A stretch of DNA of 55,424 nt from Bacillota bacterium (GTDB lineage: Bacteria; Bacillota; Clostridia; Christensenellales; Aristaeellaceae), in assembly GCA_023435435.1 (NCBI GenBank), contig JAEYRW010000042.1, positions 1 through 55,424 of the forward strand. The letters run 5' to 3'. The translations under genes and the position numbers were made by a program. Below, piece by piece: positions 16,901 through 25,132 of the stretch; the stretch's first letter is position 1, and the number at the start of each line of letters is the position of its first letter. The notes beneath the pieces are model-generated. The model searched no databases and was not told where the DNA came from. It was given only the letters and a program-made list of their open reading frames with translations.

Positions 16901-17440
16901 TCAGTCCTCCTCGATCTCCGGGATGCGCTGGATGCGGTCGTCCAGAAATATGTCCGCCTCGTCGGTGCTGGTGGTGGAAAATTCGCTCACGATGGCGCCC
17001 TCGGGGCCGGCGGCAAACCAGTGCCAGGTGTCGGGCACCAGCGTGTACTGATCGCCGGGCTTCAGGGCAATTTCGTGAAACGCGCTGTACGCGCCGTTCT
17101 TGGGCGGCTTCACCGCGGGATTTTTCGTCTCCTCGCCGGGCACGTAGACATACACCGCGCCCATGCGGCAGCGGAACGTCTCCTCCTTGCCCGGCCGCCC
17201 GCCCACGGTGGGGTGCCTGTGCTGCGGGCAGACCTGGCCCGGAAAGAGCACCAGCTCCTTGGCGCACACCCGGTCGGTATTGACGTATGTTACGAGCTCG
17301 AGACCCGTCTTTTCCAGCTCCCCCAGCCCGAAGTCCGCCACCTCGATGTTTGCCCGCTCGGTCTGCGTAAGCGCAATGCCCGCACGCACGAACATTTTGT
17401 ACGCGCGATCCTGCGCCTTTTTGATCTCGGAACGCTTCAT
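16901..17440 (-). CDS. D-lyxose ketol-isomerase (cupin; D-lyxose/D-mannose isomerase family)
   Basis: 179-residue cupin starting MKRSEI, as in characterised D-lyxose isomerases. The metal ligands fit His74, His76, Glu87 (CPQHRHP and KEETFR) and His140 (DTWHWF). The family interconverts D-lyxose and D-xylulose and also D-mannose and D-fructose. The frame is open upstream, but the ATG at 17440 follows GAGGTGA and matches the family N-terminus. It is divergent from class I aldolase and close to an alpha-mannosidase, which favours a role in mannose use (inference). Confidence 0.85.
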   Translation of the reverse strand: MKRSEIKKAQDRAYKMFVRAGIALTQTERANIEVADFGLGELEKTGLELVTYVNTDRVCAKELVLFPGQVCPQHRHPTVGGRPGKEETFRCRMGAVYVYVPGEETKNPAVKPPKNGAYSAFHEIALKPGDQYTLVPDTWHWFAAGPEGAIVSEFSTTSTDEADIFLDDRIQRIPEIEED

Positions 17441-17458
17441 CCTGTTCACCTCGCGGCT

Positions 17459-17467
17459 ATTATAGCA
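17459..17467 (-). promoter_or_regulatory. Extended -10 promoter of the lyxose isomerase operon
   Basis: TGCTATAAT on the minus strand, about 20 bases before ATG 17440, with only a weak -35. It lies about 50 bp from the divergent aldolase -10, so the two genes may share control. Confidence 0.65.
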
Positions 17468-17517
17468 TCCCGCCCACACTTCACGCAAGTGTTCGTTATT
17501 TCCGGACCAAAATGGTG

Positions 17518-17523
17518 TATAAT
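17518..17523 (+). promoter_or_regulatory. -10 box of the class I aldolase gene
   Basis: TATAAT at 17518-17523, about 37 bases before the chosen ATG at 17560, with no good -35 at 17 bp. The open reading frame technically begins at an ATG that overlaps this box, which is why the downstream start is preferred. Confidence 0.55.
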
Positions 17524-17559
17524 AGAGATAGAAACATTGGGGAAAGCGAGGATATATGT

Positions 17560-18447
17560 ATGAATCTAGAGCAACTGAACCGGATGCACACAGGGAAAGG
17601 CTTCATCGCGGCGCTGGACCAGAGCGGCGGCAGCACGCCCAAGGCTCTTCTCGCCTATGGAATCGAGGAAAGCCGGTACCACGGCGACGCCGAGATGTTC
17701 GCTCTCGTCCACGCCATGCGCACGCGCATCATCAAGAGCCCCGCGTTCAATGGGGAAGCGATCCTCGGCGCGATCCTGTTCGAGGACACCATGAACCGCA
17801 AGATCGACGGCAAGTTTACCGCCGACTTTCTGTGGGAAAATAAGGGCGTCGTCCCCTTCCTCAAGGTCGACAAGGGCCTCGACGCCGCCAAGGACGGCGC
17901 GCAGCTCATGAAGCCCATTCCCGGGCTGGACGCGCTGCTCGACCAGGCGGTGGAGCGCCATGTGTTCGGCACGAAGATGCGCTCGGTAATCAAGGAAGCA
18001 AACTCCGACGGCGTCAAGGCCATCGTCGACCAGCAATTTGAGATCGGCGCACAGATTTCCGCAAAGGGTCTCGTGCCCATTCTGGAGCCCGAGGTGGACA
18101 TCAAGAGTCCCACCAAGGCGGAAGCGGAAATCCTCCTGAAGGCGGAGATCGAGAAGCACCTGGCGGCGCTTCCCGCGGACGCGAAGATCATGCTCAAGCT
18201 CTCCATCCCCTCGGAAACCGATTTCTATCTGTCGCTCATGGATGATCCGCGGGTGGTGCGGGTGGTGGCGCTCTCGGGCGGCTACTCCCAGGCGGAGGCC
18301 GACAGGCTGCTCAAGGAGAATCACGGGCTCATCGCGAGCTTCTCCCGGGCGCTGGCGGAGGGCCTCTCGGACGGCCAGACGGACGCGGAATTTGACGCCG
18401 CCCTGGAAAAATCCATCAAGGCCATCTACGCCGCGTCGATCACATAA
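17560..18447 (+). CDS. fba: Fructose-bisphosphate aldolase, class I
   Basis: 295 residues of the class I (Schiff-base) aldolase family. GFIAALDQSGGSTPKAL near residues 14-30 is the phosphate/active-site strand, LEPEVD near 175-180 supplies the acidic residue, and Lys213 in MLKLSIPSE is the predicted Schiff-base lysine. It cleaves fructose-1,6-bisphosphate to dihydroxyacetone phosphate and glyceraldehyde-3-phosphate without metal. ATG 17560 follows GCGAGG. The gene ends in an intrinsic terminator whose loop contains the next gene's promoter. Confidence 0.93.
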   Translation: MNLEQLNRMHTGKGFIAALDQSGGSTPKALLAYGIEESRYHGDAEMFALVHAMRTRIIKSPAFNGEAILGAILFEDTMNRKIDGKFTADFLWENKGVVPFLKVDKGLDAAKDGAQLMKPIPGLDALLDQAVERHVFGTKMRSVIKEANSDGVKAIVDQQFEIGAQISAKGLVPILEPEVDIKSPTKAEAEILLKAEIEKHLAALPADAKIMLKLSIPSETDFYLSLMDDPRVVRVVALSGGYSQAEADRLLKENHGLIASFSRALAEGLSDGQTDAEFDAALEKSIKAIYAASIT

Positions 18448-18479
18448 GAAAGTGACAGATACACGCCTATACTTTTCCT

Positions 18480-18526
18480 CCCTCATGTGCTATAATCCCC
18501 TCAAAAGCACATGAGGGGGTTTTTTC
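18480..18526 (+). terminator. Aldolase terminator enclosing the alpha-mannosidase promoter and ribosome site
   Basis: CCCTCATGTGC (18480-18490) pairs perfectly with GCACATGAGGG (18507-18517), followed by GG and six T: an intrinsic terminator for transcripts arriving from the aldolase gene. The 16-base loop begins with TATAAT (18491-18496), which with the left arm forms the extended -10 TGCTATAAT. The right arm GAGGGGG is the apparent Shine-Dalgarno for ATG 18527. Transcripts starting in the loop lack the left arm, so they cannot form the hairpin and keep the ribosome site open. Confidence 0.75.
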
Positions 18527-21394
18527 ATGGCATCACAGGTCGCCCGCTACGAGGCTGTCAAGCGCAAGGTCGGCGGAAACCGGGAAAAGCTGGATTTCGA
18601 GTGGACGTTCGGCGCAACCCTGGAGGAACGCGCCAATGCGACGTCCCCCAACCGCGCCATCGTGCGCACGCTCTCGCAGCTCGATTTCGCGCTCAAGCTT
18701 TCGCGCGCAAACGGGGGAAAGTTCGACGCCGAAACCGACCGGGCGCTTTCTATCCTCGAGGCCGCCATGGAGAAGGACGGCGTGCTCGGCTACGCCGCGT
18801 GCGCGGAGGCGGAAAACGCACTTTTGCCCCTCTCCCCCGCCGCAAAGGAATATGAGGTGACGTTTGCCTCCCACGCGCACATCGACATGAACTGGATGTG
18901 GGGCTGGCAGGAGACGGTGGCGGTGACCATTTCCACGTTCCGCAGCATTTTAAACCTCATGCGCGAATATCCGGAATTCACGTTCTCCCAGTCCCAGGCA
19001 TCCGTCTACAAGATCATCGAGGACTACGCGCCCGACATGATGGACGAAATGAAAAAACGGATCGCGGAAGGCCGCTGGGAAGTGACCGCCTCCGCTTGGG
19101 TGGAGACGGACAAAAATATGCCCGACACCGAATCCCTCATCCGCCACATCGAATATACCCGCAACTACCTCGAACAGGTCTGGGGCGTGGCCCGGGAGGA
19201 CATCGAGCTGGACTTCTCCCCCGACACGTTCGGCCACAGCCGCTTCGTGCCGGAGATCAACACATTCGGCGGCGTAAAGTATTACTATCACTGCCGGGGC
19301 CTCCAGGACGACCTCACCCTCTACCGCTACAAGTGCCCCTCGGGCGCGGAGCTTCTCATGTATAAGGAGCCCTACTGGTACAATTCCGGCGTGACGCCGG
19401 ATTGCGGCACGGGCATCTTCGGACTGTCGGAGCGCTGCGCGGGCCTCAAGGCGGGCCTCATCGTGTACGGCGTGGGCAACCACGGCGGCGGACCGTCCCG
19501 GCGCGACATCGAGCGGATCATCGAGATGCAGGGCTGGCCGGTATTCCCGGCCATGAAGTTCGGCACGGTGCGGGGCTTTTTCCGGAAAGCCGAGTCCGTG
19601 CGCGAGAAGCTGCCCGTGGTCGATCACGAGCTCAACGCCATCTTCGCGGGCTGCTATACCACCCAGAGCCGGATCAAACGCGGAAACCGGAAGACGGAGC
19701 TCGCCCTTCTCGACGCCGAGAAGCTCGGGGCGCTGGATTCCATGGCGACGGGCGCGTCTTCCCCGGCGCGCTGCCTGGAAAAATCGTGGCGCAACGTGCT
19801 TTTCACCCATTTCCATGACATCCTCACCGGTTCCTGCGTGCAGGAAAGCCGCGAGCATGCCATGGGCCTGTTCGCCGAATCCATCGCCCACGCGCAGACC
19901 ATCGAGTCGGCCGCGGCCACCAGCCTCTCGGAGAACACGGACACCTCCATGTTCGCGGCGGACGACGATATCCGCTTCACCCAGTCCGAGGGCGCGGGCG
20001 TGGGCTTCGGGCTTTCGAACTACGCGGGTGTGCCGAACCCCGAGCGCGGCGCGGGCAAGACGCGCATCTATACCGTGTTCAATACCGCCTCCCAGCCCAA
20101 GAAGGCGCTCGTGGAGCTTACCGTGTGGGATTACGTGGGCGATCTGCGCAGAATTGAGGCAGTGGACAGCAAGATGAACCCCCTGCCCTTCCAGCTTCTC
20201 GACAAGGAGCCGCAGCGGTACTGGGATCACCGGTACGTGCGCATTCTGGTCGAGGCGGAGGTTGCGGCGCTGGGCTACGCGGCGCTGGCGATCCGCGAGA
20301 AGGACGTGGAGGACTATCCGACGTTCTATCTCTCCGCCGAGCGCACCGAACAGCCCAAGGGCGACGTGGTGCTGGAAAACGAATGGATCAAGGCGGTCGT
20401 CGACGGGCGCACGGGCGAGATGATCTCTTTGGTTGAAAAGGCCACGGGCGCGGAGCAGCTCTCGGCGCCGGCGGGACTTTGCGTGGTGGACACCGAGCAG
20501 AACGGCATGTCCGCGTGGACCATCGGGCGCTATCTGGGCATGAACCCCGTCACCCGCGCCACGCGGATCGTCCCCTTCAAGGGCACTCTGCGCACGGGCG
20601 TCGAGACGGAGCACATGATGCTCAACTCCACCGTCAAAACCACCATCACCCTCGACGCGAGCGCCAAGGCGGTCAAGTACGCATTCACGGTGGACTGGCA
20701 CGAATCCGCCGCCAAGTCAACGACGCTCCCCGTCCTCGTGTTCCGCATGCCCCTCGCCAACAGGGGCGAGGACGTCATGATGGACGTGCCCGGCGGCTCC
20801 GTGATCCGCTCGGCGCGCGCCATGGATCTCCCGGCGCTCAGCTATGCGGCCGCCCTGGGCGAGTCCAACGTCACCCCCATCGGCCACATTCCCTTCCTCG
20901 CCACGGACTGCAAGTACGGCTTCCGGCTCGACCGGGGCGAACTGATTTCGACGCTCATCAACACCGCGTCCGGCCCCGACCCGTATCCCGAACGCGGCAT
21001 CCATGCCATTGAGCTCTACGCGGGCGTCTGCAAGCCCTGCCCCATGGCGCTGCGCACGGCGGTGGAATCCCTGCTTCGGCCCATGTTCGGCATTCCCACC
21101 GCCCGCCACGAGGGGACGCTGCCGCCGGAAGGCACGCTCATGGTCTTCGAATCCCGGCGTACGGTGCTCTCCTCCCTCGCCCAAAAGGAGGACGGCAGCT
21201 TCGCCCTCCGCGCGTTCGAGACAGTGGGCAAGGGAGACACCGTGACGGTGAAACTTCCCCGCCCGGTGGAGAAGGCGTGCCTCACCGACCTCGAAGGCAA
21301 CGAAATCGGGGCGGTGACCGTGGACGGAAGCGCGGTCTGCTTTGGGATCGGGCCGTACCGCATCGCCGAGCTCAACTTAACATTGAAGGGTTGA
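18527..21394 (+). CDS. GH38 alpha-mannosidase
   Basis: 955-residue glycoside hydrolase family 38 enzyme without a signal peptide, so probably cytoplasmic. The catalytic domain begins near residue 110 with SHAHIDMNWMWGWQET (zinc His116 and Asp120 region). The predicted nucleophile is Asp233 in SPDTFGHS, with another zinc-site motif FTHFHDILTGSCV near 425. The beta-sandwich C-terminal half is complete (SPxPxx-type GLSNYAGVPNPERG, DVPGGSV). It removes alpha-linked mannose from oligosaccharides; linkage preference is not readable. It starts 80 bp after the aldolase gene. Confidence 0.92.
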   Translation: MASQVARYEAVKRKVGGNREKLDFEWTFGATLEERANATSPNRAIVRTLSQLDFALKLSRANGGKFDAETDRALSILEAAMEKDGVLGYAACAEAENALLPLSPAAKEYEVTFASHAHIDMNWMWGWQETVAVTISTFRSILNLMREYPEFTFSQSQASVYKIIEDYAPDMMDEMKKRIAEGRWEVTASAWVETDKNMPDTESLIRHIEYTRNYLEQVWGVAREDIELDFSPDTFGHSRFVPEINTFGGVKYYYHCRGLQDDLTLYRYKCPSGAELLMYKEPYWYNSGVTPDCGTGIFGLSERCAGLKAGLIVYGVGNHGGGPSRRDIERIIEMQGWPVFPAMKFGTVRGFFRKAESVREKLPVVDHELNAIFAGCYTTQSRIKRGNRKTELALLDAEKLGALDSMATGASSPARCLEKSWRNVLFTHFHDILTGSCVQESREHAMGLFAESIAHAQTIESAAATSLSENTDTSMFAADDDIRFTQSEGAGVGFGLSNYAGVPNPERGAGKTRIYTVFNTASQPKKALVELTVWDYVGDLRRIEAVDSKMNPLPFQLLDKEPQRYWDHRYVRILVEAEVAALGYAALAIREKDVEDYPTFYLSAERTEQPKGDVVLENEWIKAVVDGRTGEMISLVEKATGAEQLSAPAGLCVVDTEQNGMSAWTIGRYLGMNPVTRATRIVPFKGTLRTGVETEHMMLNSTVKTTITLDASAKAVKYAFTVDWHESAAKSTTLPVLVFRMPLANRGEDVMMDVPGGSVIRSARAMDLPALSYAAALGESNVTPIGHIPFLATDCKYGFRLDRGELISTLINTASGPDPYPERGIHAIELYAGVCKPCPMALRTAVESLLRPMFGIPTARHEGTLPPEGTLMVFESRRTVLSSLAQKEDGSFALRAFETVGKGDTVTVKLPRPVEKACLTDLEGNEIGAVTVDGSAVCFGIGPYRIAELNLTLKG

Positions 21395-21419
21395 TTCGCT
21401 TCCCAAATCGTGCTATCCT
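21391..21419 (+). promoter_or_regulatory. Predicted promoter of glyS
   Basis: TTGATT (21391-21396), a 17-bp spacer and TATCCT (21414-21419). The -35 overlaps the stop codon of the mannosidase gene. The leader of about 55 bases before ATG 21483 is too short for a T-box. Confidence 0.6.
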
Positions 21420-21482
21420 TGTATACGCCGCGCGTACGCGTGTCCGTGCGCGCGGTTACAATTTTGAAAAGGGTTGAATGCC

Positions 21483-22862
21483 ATGGCGAATCTCACGATG
21501 GACAAGCTGGTCGCGCTGTGCAAGAACAAGGGCTTTATCTTCGCGGGCTCGGAAATCTACGGCGGTCTTGCCAATACATGGGACTACGGCCCCTTGGGCG
21601 TTGAATTCAAGAACAACATCAAAAGGGCCTGGTGGAAAAAATTCGTGCAGGAGAGCCCCTACAACACGGGTCTCGACTGCGCCATCCTCATGAACCGCGA
21701 AGTGTGGGTCGCCTCCGGCCACGTGGGCGGGTTCAGCGATCCGCTTCTGGACTGCAAGGCGTGCAAGTCCCGCTTCCGCGCGGACAAGCTGGTGGAGGAC
21801 TATACCGGGGGCAAGGAGACCGGCGACGGCTGGTCCAACGCGGAGCTTGAAGCGTTCATCAAGGAGCACGACATCGCCTGCCCCACCTGCGGGAAGCGCG
21901 ATTTCACGGGCATCCGCCAGTTCAACCTGATGTTCAAGACCCATGCGGGCGTCACAGAGGATTCCGCCAACGAAATCTACCTGCGCCCCGAAACCGCGCA
22001 GGGCATCTTCGTCAACTTCCTCTCCGCCATGCGCACCACCCGCAAGAAGCTCCCGGCGGGCATCTGCCAGATCGGCAAGTCTTTCCGCAACGAAATCACC
22101 CCCGGCAACTTCATCTTCCGGGTACGGGAGTTCGAGCAGATGGAGCTTGAATTCTTCTGCAAGCCCGGCGAAGATCTGGAATGGTTCGCGTACTGGCGCG
22201 CCTTCTGCAAAAACTGGCTCCTCAGCCTGGGCATGAAGGAAGAGAACCTCCGGCTGCGCGACCACGAGAAGGACAAGCTGGCGTTCTACTCCAAGGCGAC
22301 CACGGACTTCGAGTACCTGTTCCCCTTCGGCTGGGGCGAGCTCTGGGGCGTGGCGGACCGGACCGATTACGATCTCAAGCAGCATTCCGAGCACTCGGGC
22401 AAGGCGCTTGAATACCTCGACCCGGTGACCAACGAAAAATACATCCCCTTCTGCGTGGAGCCGTCCGTGGGCGTGGACCGTCTGGTGCTGGCGTACCTGT
22501 GCGACGCCTACGACGAGGAGGAGCTGGAGGGCGGCGACAGCCGCGTGGTTCTGCACCTCCATCCCGCCCTCGCCCCCGTCAAATGCTGCGTGATGCCTCT
22601 TCAGAAGAACAAGCTGGGCGACCAGGCACGGGCGGTGTACGAGAAGCTGGCCAAATACATGATGTGCGATTACGACGAGACCGGCTCCATCGGCAAGCGC
22701 TACCGCCGCCAGGACGAGGCCGGCACGCCCTACTGCGTGTGCGTGGACTTCGACACCGAAGTGACCGGCAAGGTCACCGTGCGCGACCGCGACACCATGC
22801 AGCAGGAACTGGTGCCGCTGGACGAACTGGTGAGTTACCTTCAGGAGAAGACGTTCTTTTAA
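21483..22862 (+). CDS. glyS: Glycyl-tRNA synthetase (alpha2 type)
   Basis: 459-residue class IIa synthetase of the single-chain homodimeric type rather than the alpha/beta tetramer. Landmarks are NKGFIFAGSEIYGGLANTWDYGPLG at the N-terminus (given here in part as FAGSEIYGG), the zinc-like cysteines CKACKSRF and CPTCGKRD, motif 2 FRNEITPGNF and motif 3 PSVGVDRLVLAYL, with the anticodon-binding domain after about residue 345. It charges tRNA-Gly. ATG 21483 with AAAAGGG upstream was chosen over a TTG nine bases earlier. A strong terminator follows. Confidence 0.96.
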   Translation: MANLTMDKLVALCKNKGFIFAGSEIYGGLANTWDYGPLGVEFKNNIKRAWWKKFVQESPYNTGLDCAILMNREVWVASGHVGGFSDPLLDCKACKSRFRADKLVEDYTGGKETGDGWSNAELEAFIKEHDIACPTCGKRDFTGIRQFNLMFKTHAGVTEDSANEIYLRPETAQGIFVNFLSAMRTTRKKLPAGICQIGKSFRNEITPGNFIFRVREFEQMELEFFCKPGEDLEWFAYWRAFCKNWLLSLGMKEENLRLRDHEKDKLAFYSKATTDFEYLFPFGWGELWGVADRTDYDLKQHSEHSGKALEYLDPVTNEKYIPFCVEPSVGVDRLVLAYLCDAYDEEELEGGDSRVVLHLHPALAPVKCCVMPLQKNKLGDQARAVYEKLAKYMMCDYDETGSIGKRYRRQDEAGTPYCVCVDFDTEVTGKVTVRDRDTMQQELVPLDELVSYLQEKTFF

Positions 22863-22874
22863 ATGATTGCTGCG

Positions 22875-22913
22875 AAAAGCGCCGGGGCCCAAGTCGGGTT
22901 CCGGCGCTTTTTC
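22875..22913 (+). terminator. Intrinsic terminator of glyS
   Basis: AAAAGCGCCGG (22875-22885) pairs with CCGGCGCTTTT (22901-22911) and the T tract continues. It sits directly after the glyS stop and before the promoter of the next gene. Confidence 0.88.
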
Positions 22914-22918
22914 ATGCC

Positions 22919-22947
22919 TTGCTCCAGCGGGGACGGGGTGTTATACT
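22919..22947 (+). promoter_or_regulatory. Predicted promoter of the alpha/alpha-toroid gene
   Basis: TTGCTC (22919-22924), 17-bp spacer, TATACT (22942-22947), about 30 bases before ATG 22979. Confidence 0.6.
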
Positions 22948-22978
22948 ATCGCAAAGGCATTGCTGGAAGGTGAAGGAC

Positions 22979-23839
22979 ATGCTCAGGTGCAATCTCGCGG
23001 GGCTCGTTCCCCTCATGGCGTCCGAAGGATACCGGGATCGCGTCGGGGATTTTTACGCTTCCCACGCGCGCGAATTCGAGGCCATCGTGCGGCATAAAAG
23101 CTTGTATTTGCTGCGCAGACTGCCCAAGGATGTGGCGGCGCGGCTTTTGTCCCCCGCTCTGCCGGAACTACTGGCCAAACGGAAAAGGGACGGGCTGTGG
23201 AACAGGTCGGGACAGATCAGCTATGACATCCTGTCGGCGGTCAAACACGCCGGCCTCGGAGAAGCCGCCGAGGGGACACTCGCCGCGACCCTCGCGGACA
23301 GCGAGGACTTTTACGCCCTGCTCCTCAAAAAGGACATCCTCGGCGCGCTGAACGATCGGGACCGGGCGGCAATCCGTGATTTGATCGCCGAGGAAAGGGC
23401 GGCGCAGGCGGCGGACGGTTCCTGGGAGAATACCGTCATCGGCACCGTCGCCCACATGGAAGAGATGCTCGATCTGGGCGTCGATCCCGGGGACGACTCA
23501 ATCCGGCGCGGCGCGGAATTCTTGTTTGAAAATCTGAACGAGAATTTGCAGGGCGTCCACACCAAGGATGTCTACGCCCTTGTGGGGCACGACATCATTA
23601 CCACAGCCGACCGGAACGCCGCGTTTGAGGCCGCGCAACGGCTGAAGCCGGAGTGGATTCCCCGCAACGTGTGCTTCCGGACGCTCGCAATCATCCCGAA
23701 TACCGTCTGTCTGACTCTTTTGATTCGGCTCGGGCTGGAAAACGACGCGCGGGTCGCCCGCGCGCTGGACAGCATCCATGCGCTGTTTGAAACCTATGGC
23801 GGATTGTGCGCCACCAACATCAAAAACCCGCTCCTTTGA
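22979..23839 (+). CDS. Alpha/alpha-toroid protein, prenyltransferase/squalene-oxidase-repeat-like
   Basis: 286 residues, helical. Repeats of the terpenoid-cyclase/prenyltransferase alpha/alpha-toroid type are visible: KRDGLWNRSGQISYDILSAV (about 68-87) and the better match AAQAADGSWENTVIGTVAHMEEMLDLGV (about 140-167), the QxxDGSW class. There is no DxDD cyclase motif and no zinc-site set of a protein prenyltransferase, so no enzyme activity is claimed. No signal peptide. ATG 22979 follows GGAAGGTGAAGG. The gene stands alone, bracketed by the glyS terminator and a convergent regulator gene five bases away. Confidence 0.5.
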   Translation: MLRCNLAGLVPLMASEGYRDRVGDFYASHAREFEAIVRHKSLYLLRRLPKDVAARLLSPALPELLAKRKRDGLWNRSGQISYDILSAVKHAGLGEAAEGTLAATLADSEDFYALLLKKDILGALNDRDRAAIRDLIAEERAAQAADGSWENTVIGTVAHMEEMLDLGVDPGDDSIRRGAEFLFENLNENLQGVHTKDVYALVGHDIITTADRNAAFEAAQRLKPEWIPRNVCFRTLAIIPNTVCLTLLIRLGLENDARVARALDSIHALFETYGGLCATNIKNPLL

Positions 23840-23844
23840 TCCCT

Positions 23845-24522
23845 TCAGCGGATGATCCCGCCGTGGAAAACGCAGGTGTAGACGAGCTCGTCGCCCACAT
23901 AGATATCCTCGCTGCCGGAAAACCAGTCCATCCCGCCTGCAACGGCGCAGCGGTAGAGGGACTGCCCCGCGCGATAGACGCCCGGCCCGCGATACGGCAT
24001 GTCCGGCGCGCAGCGGGCAAGCGCGTCCTTGAGAAAACCACCCTCAAACAGCGTGGAGACCACCTTCCCCGCGTAGTTCATCGCCCAAAGGGGCGTGCCG
24101 CGCAGCCATACGGCCTCCTCCCCCGCGAAATGTTCGCCGCCCAGATACGTGTCGATGTAGAGGAATTCCCCCTCCACATAACGCAAATCGTGTGATTTCG
24201 GGCGACAGGGCTCTTCCGCCTCTCCGCCGTTTCCCGCATAGGTGGCCCGCTTCGCGCGCAAAAGGAACTCCACAAGCGCGTCTTCGTCCGCCTTCTCCGG
24301 CGCGAGCATGCGCATGCCGCAGTCCATCTCGGGCTTCACGAGGCTGTCCACGGTCACCTGAAAGGCGCGCGCCAGCGCGACGAGGTTCCCGATGTCCGGA
24401 ACGGAGACCCCCTGCTCCCACTTGGCCACCGCTTGGCGGGAGACGCCCAGATTCTCCGCCAGCGCCTCCTGGGTCAGCCCCGCGCGCGATCTGAGCGCGT
24501 GCAACTTTTCCTGCAAAATCAT
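23845..24522 (-). CDS. XRE-family transcriptional regulator with DUF5680-type C-terminal domain
   Basis: 225 residues. An HTH_XRE domain occupies about 3-60 (LHALRSRAGLTQEALAENLGVSRQAVAKWEQG). The C-terminal domain (about 80-225) matches the DUF5680 pattern: EFLLRAKRATYAGNG, SHDLRY, LYIDTYLGGEHFAGEEAVW, PLWAMNYAG and RGPGVYRAG. Proteins of this layout are widespread in Clostridia with unknown ligands. ATG 24522 follows GAGGTGA. The frame stays open upstream only because of GC-rich sequence resembling the antisense context of the GNAT genes. It lies downstream of two GNAT genes on the same strand. Confidence 0.85.
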   Translation of the reverse strand: MILQEKLHALRSRAGLTQEALAENLGVSRQAVAKWEQGVSVPDIGNLVALARAFQVTVDSLVKPEMDCGMRMLAPEKADEDALVEFLLRAKRATYAGNGGEAEEPCRPKSHDLRYVEGEFLYIDTYLGGEHFAGEEAVWLRGTPLWAMNYAGKVVSTLFEGGFLKDALARCAPDMPYRGPGVYRAGQSLYRCAVAGGMDWFSGSEDIYVGDELVYTCVFHGGIIR

Positions 24523-24602
24523 TTTTCTCACCTCGGGTTCAGCATACCACCCGGGTGCTGCGTGCGCCAGATACGGCGGTGGGCGTTTTTGTGAGCCGGA
24601 GG

Positions 24603-25088
24603 TTACAGCGCCTTCACCATCTCGCAAACGGTATACGCCTCTCCGGGGGCGGGATACGGCTCCCCGTACGGGACGAAGCCCTGGTTCAGGTACCAGCGCT
24701 TGAGCGCGGCGTTTTCGTTCACCAGGCCCAATCCGATTTCGGAAAGCCCCATCTCCCGGGCGGCGTCGCACGCGGCGTCCATGAGCGCGCGGCCGTAGCC
24801 TTCGTGCCGGAATTCCGGGCGCACCGCCAGGCGCGTAACGATGTGCTCGTCCTCATAGGGCGCGACGGCGACAAAACCGACGAGTTTTTCGTTCTCCCGG
24901 ATGCCGAAGCAGCGCGCCTCCGCCCGGCCGAGCTGATCGAGCAGCTCCCCGTCCGTGACAAACGCGGTAAACCCCGGGCTGTTCTCCCGGGTAAAGCCCA
25001 AAAGGCCCCCGATGTCCGCAAAGGCAAGCCGAATGAGGTCGCCCACCCCGCTGATCTCGCAGGAAATGTCAACTTCCTCGATTTTCAT
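24603..25088 (-). CDS. GNAT-family N-acetyltransferase (copy 1)
   Basis: 161 residues of the GNAT fold, with the acetyl-CoA loop RPEFRHEGYGRALMDAA (about residues 88-104, Q/RxxGxG/A type) and the C-terminal NENAALKRWYLNQGF strand. The target is unknown. ATG 25088 follows AAGGAGG. It is about 60 % identical by eye to the adjacent copy 2, sharing ENSP, KLVGFVAVAP, CDAAREMGLSEIGLG, so the pair arose by tandem duplication. Confidence 0.85.
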   Translation of the reverse strand: MKIEEVDISCEISGVGDLIRLAFADIGGLLGFTRENSPGFTAFVTDGELLDQLGRAEARCFGIRENEKLVGFVAVAPYEDEHIVTRLAVRPEFRHEGYGRALMDAACDAAREMGLSEIGLGLVNENAALKRWYLNQGFVPYGEPYPAPGEAYTVCEMVKAL

Positions 25089-25132
25089 CTTCCGCCTCCT
25101 TGTGACGATTGCGATTGCCCGCCGTCCAATCT

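Noticed and set aside
18950..20701. A 583-codon minus-strand frame inside the alpha-mannosidase gene
   Set aside because: The plus strand encodes a complete GH38 enzyme with all motifs. The antisense translation is His/Arg/Gly-rich and has no ribosome site.
21420..21482. T-box leader upstream of glyS
   Set aside because: The leader is only about 55 bases, with no specifier loop, T-box sequence or terminator stem.
22499..22978. N-terminal extension of the alpha/alpha-toroid frame through the 3' end of glyS
   Set aside because: The glyS terminator and a promoter lie within it, and ATG 22979 has a good ribosome site.
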